64,000 nt of DNA from Spirochaeta isovalerica (GTDB lineage Bacteria; Spirochaetota; Spirochaetia; DSM-2461): the NCBI RefSeq assembly GCF_014207565.1, contig NZ_JACHGJ010000001.1, positions 1 to 64,000 on the forward strand, read 5' to 3'. A program made the translations under genes and the position numbers. The notes under the pieces were generated by a model, which was given only the letters and a program-made list of their open reading frames with translations, did no database searches and was not told where the DNA came from. How positions within the stretch are numbered: position 1 is the first letter of the stretch; every line of letters starts with the position of its first letter. Of this stretch, positions 63,347 through 64,000 are shown one piece after another.

Positions 63347-63973
63347 ATGAGAGAAAGCCTGAAGTCTGTACTATTATTTATCTTTTTTCTCTTTGTACTC
63401 AATTCTCTTATGGCTCAGGATGAAAATGCCCTGCCTGAGGAGGAAACCGCAGTTCCTGAAGTCGGCATTTCTATTGCCGACCCGGTAGAAGAAAAAGAAT
63501 CCGGAAGCCTGTCCGTATTTCTGGATAAAAGACTGATTTTTGCTTTGTCTGCAACAGAAGGCGGATTCGGTTTCGGCGGAACCGCAAACGGCCAGTACAT
63601 TTTCCCTTTTCATCTGGGAGTAGGGCTCGAAGCGGGGTATTACAGCTTCAGATCCGATATTGACCAGGATGGTGTGCGCGCTGTCGGAGGATTTTCTCTT
63701 ATCCCCATTTATGCAACAGTCTCCTTCAACATTCCGATTCTGGAAAACTTTTACATAACGCCGATTTTAAAAGGCGGTGGCGCCTTTGCTCGAGCCCGGA
63801 TCAATGGCTGGCTCGGCGGTAATTCATTTGCCCCCATGTTCGAAGGTGGTGTTCGGGTTAAAGCCTATATGAGAGGGGGACTTCTTATCCAGGGTGGAAT
63901 CTTCTATACGGGCATGATAGAGGCATCGGGTTTATTCAGCATCCTCAGTATCGGTATGGGATTCGGTTTGTAG
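63347..63973 (+). CDS. Small outer-membrane beta-barrel protein (cyclase operon, gene 5)
   Basis: A 208-residue protein with signal peptide (LLFIFFLFVLNSLMAQ), a short acidic linker and about eight amphipathic strands with alternating Gly and aromatics (FGFGGTANGQYIFPF, LLIQGGIFYTGMIEA), ending SIGMGFGL. This resembles OmpA/OmpX-size barrels. It starts 3 bp after the coiled-coil gene, and the cyclase, lipoprotein, coil and barrel may form one envelope-spanning unit. Confidence 0.8.
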   Translation: MRESLKSVLLFIFFLFVLNSLMAQDENALPEEETAVPEVGISIADPVEEKESGSLSVFLDKRLIFALSATEGGFGFGGTANGQYIFPFHLGVGLEAGYYSFRSDIDQDGVRAVGGFSLIPIYATVSFNIPILENFYITPILKGGGAFARARINGWLGGNSFAPMFEGGVRVKAYMRGGLLIQGGIFYTGMIEASGLFSILSIGMGFGL

Positions 63974-63985
63974 ATGAGGTATAAT

Positions 63986-64000
63986 ATGAATATGAAGCGA
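63986..64000 (+). CDS. Start of a further gene, cut by the window edge
   Basis: ATG at 63986 follows GAGG at 63976-63979 and stays open to the end; another in-frame ATG lies at 63992, reading MNMKR onward. Only five codons are visible, so the product is unknown. Its position 12 bp after the barrel gene makes it a sixth member of the operon. Confidence 0.55.

Overview
The window looks like chromosomal DNA of a free-living, anaerobic or facultative spirochaete (Spirochaeta/Sediminispirochaeta-like). This is inferred from the gene mix, not from a marker search. The signs are pyruvate:ferredoxin oxidoreductase plus a 2[4Fe-4S] ferredoxin, many TPR proteins, PilZ and class III cyclase signalling, FecR/beta-barrel envelope proteins, lipoproteins with an FSC or SSC lipobox, and a sigma28-like promoter. 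No phage, insertion sequence, CRISPR array or tRNA gene was recognised.

Layout. 1-400: 3' end of a 23S rRNA gene, a spacer with a large processing hairpin, and 5S rRNA. 400-1045: no protein gene, but a degenerate second copy of the 5S 3' end and structured DNA. 1046-3312: KtrB/KtrA-type potassium uptake pair, a decayed histidine-kinase tail and a shared terminator. 3329-10185 (minus): nifJ, two glycosyltransferases and a small membrane protein. 10301-14495 (plus): two GIN-domain (DUF2807) exported proteins, a PyrF-PyrE fusion and an MscS channel. 14497-21890 (minus): MTS-type methyltransferase, EF-P and its lysyl-transferase EpmA, ferredoxin, GNAT, CDF transporter, PilZ protein, 6-phosphogluconolactonase, LuxS and Pfs/MtnN. 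21996-23411: AhcY, divergent from Pfs. 23405-26800 (minus): VanZ-like protein, Pth, and a DNA methylase carrying an HTH domain. 26889-28812: a SelB-like protein without a GTPase domain, and a lipoprotein. 28794-31750 (minus): ParB-like protein, metallophosphoesterase, and a TPR protein with an Mrr-like tail. 31899-34727: two more TPR proteins. 34732-45317 (minus): DUF1456 protein, MutL, a FecR-barrel fusion, an outer-membrane barrel, and a giant SprA-like envelope protein. 45371-49458: an unknown protein, a voltage-sensor/HAMP-like membrane protein, an HD phosphohydrolase and a lipoprotein. 49508-51023 (minus): a partner-switching set (two RsbW-like ATPases and a STAS protein). 51062-55935: a large cyclase-homology/NTPase-like/TPR protein, a SET-domain protein and inosine-guanosine kinase. 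55932-56951: M42 peptidase. 57073-64000: a cyclase-led envelope operon.

How the genes work together. PFOR and ferredoxin serve anaerobic pyruvate oxidation. EpmA, EF-P and a probable rRNA methyltransferase form a translation operon. Pfs and LuxS sit back to back with AhcY, so both known routes for S-adenosylhomocysteine disposal lie in one 2.7-kb locus. A second theme is signalling with unusual or degenerate domains: a voltage sensor joined to a HAMP-like linker, a SelB without its G domain, a protein resembling soluble adenylyl cyclase whose catalytic motifs look lost, and a partner-switching module beside it. The most promising undescribed items are the voltage-sensor/HAMP protein, the GTPase-less SelB, the partner-switch/pseudo-cyclase/SET/Gsk neighbourhood, and the six-gene operon behind a possible sigma28 promoter.

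Start sites were moved from the longest open frame wherever a Shine-Dalgarno sequence or signal peptide clearly favoured an internal start; each entry says so. All family names come from motif recognition by eye.
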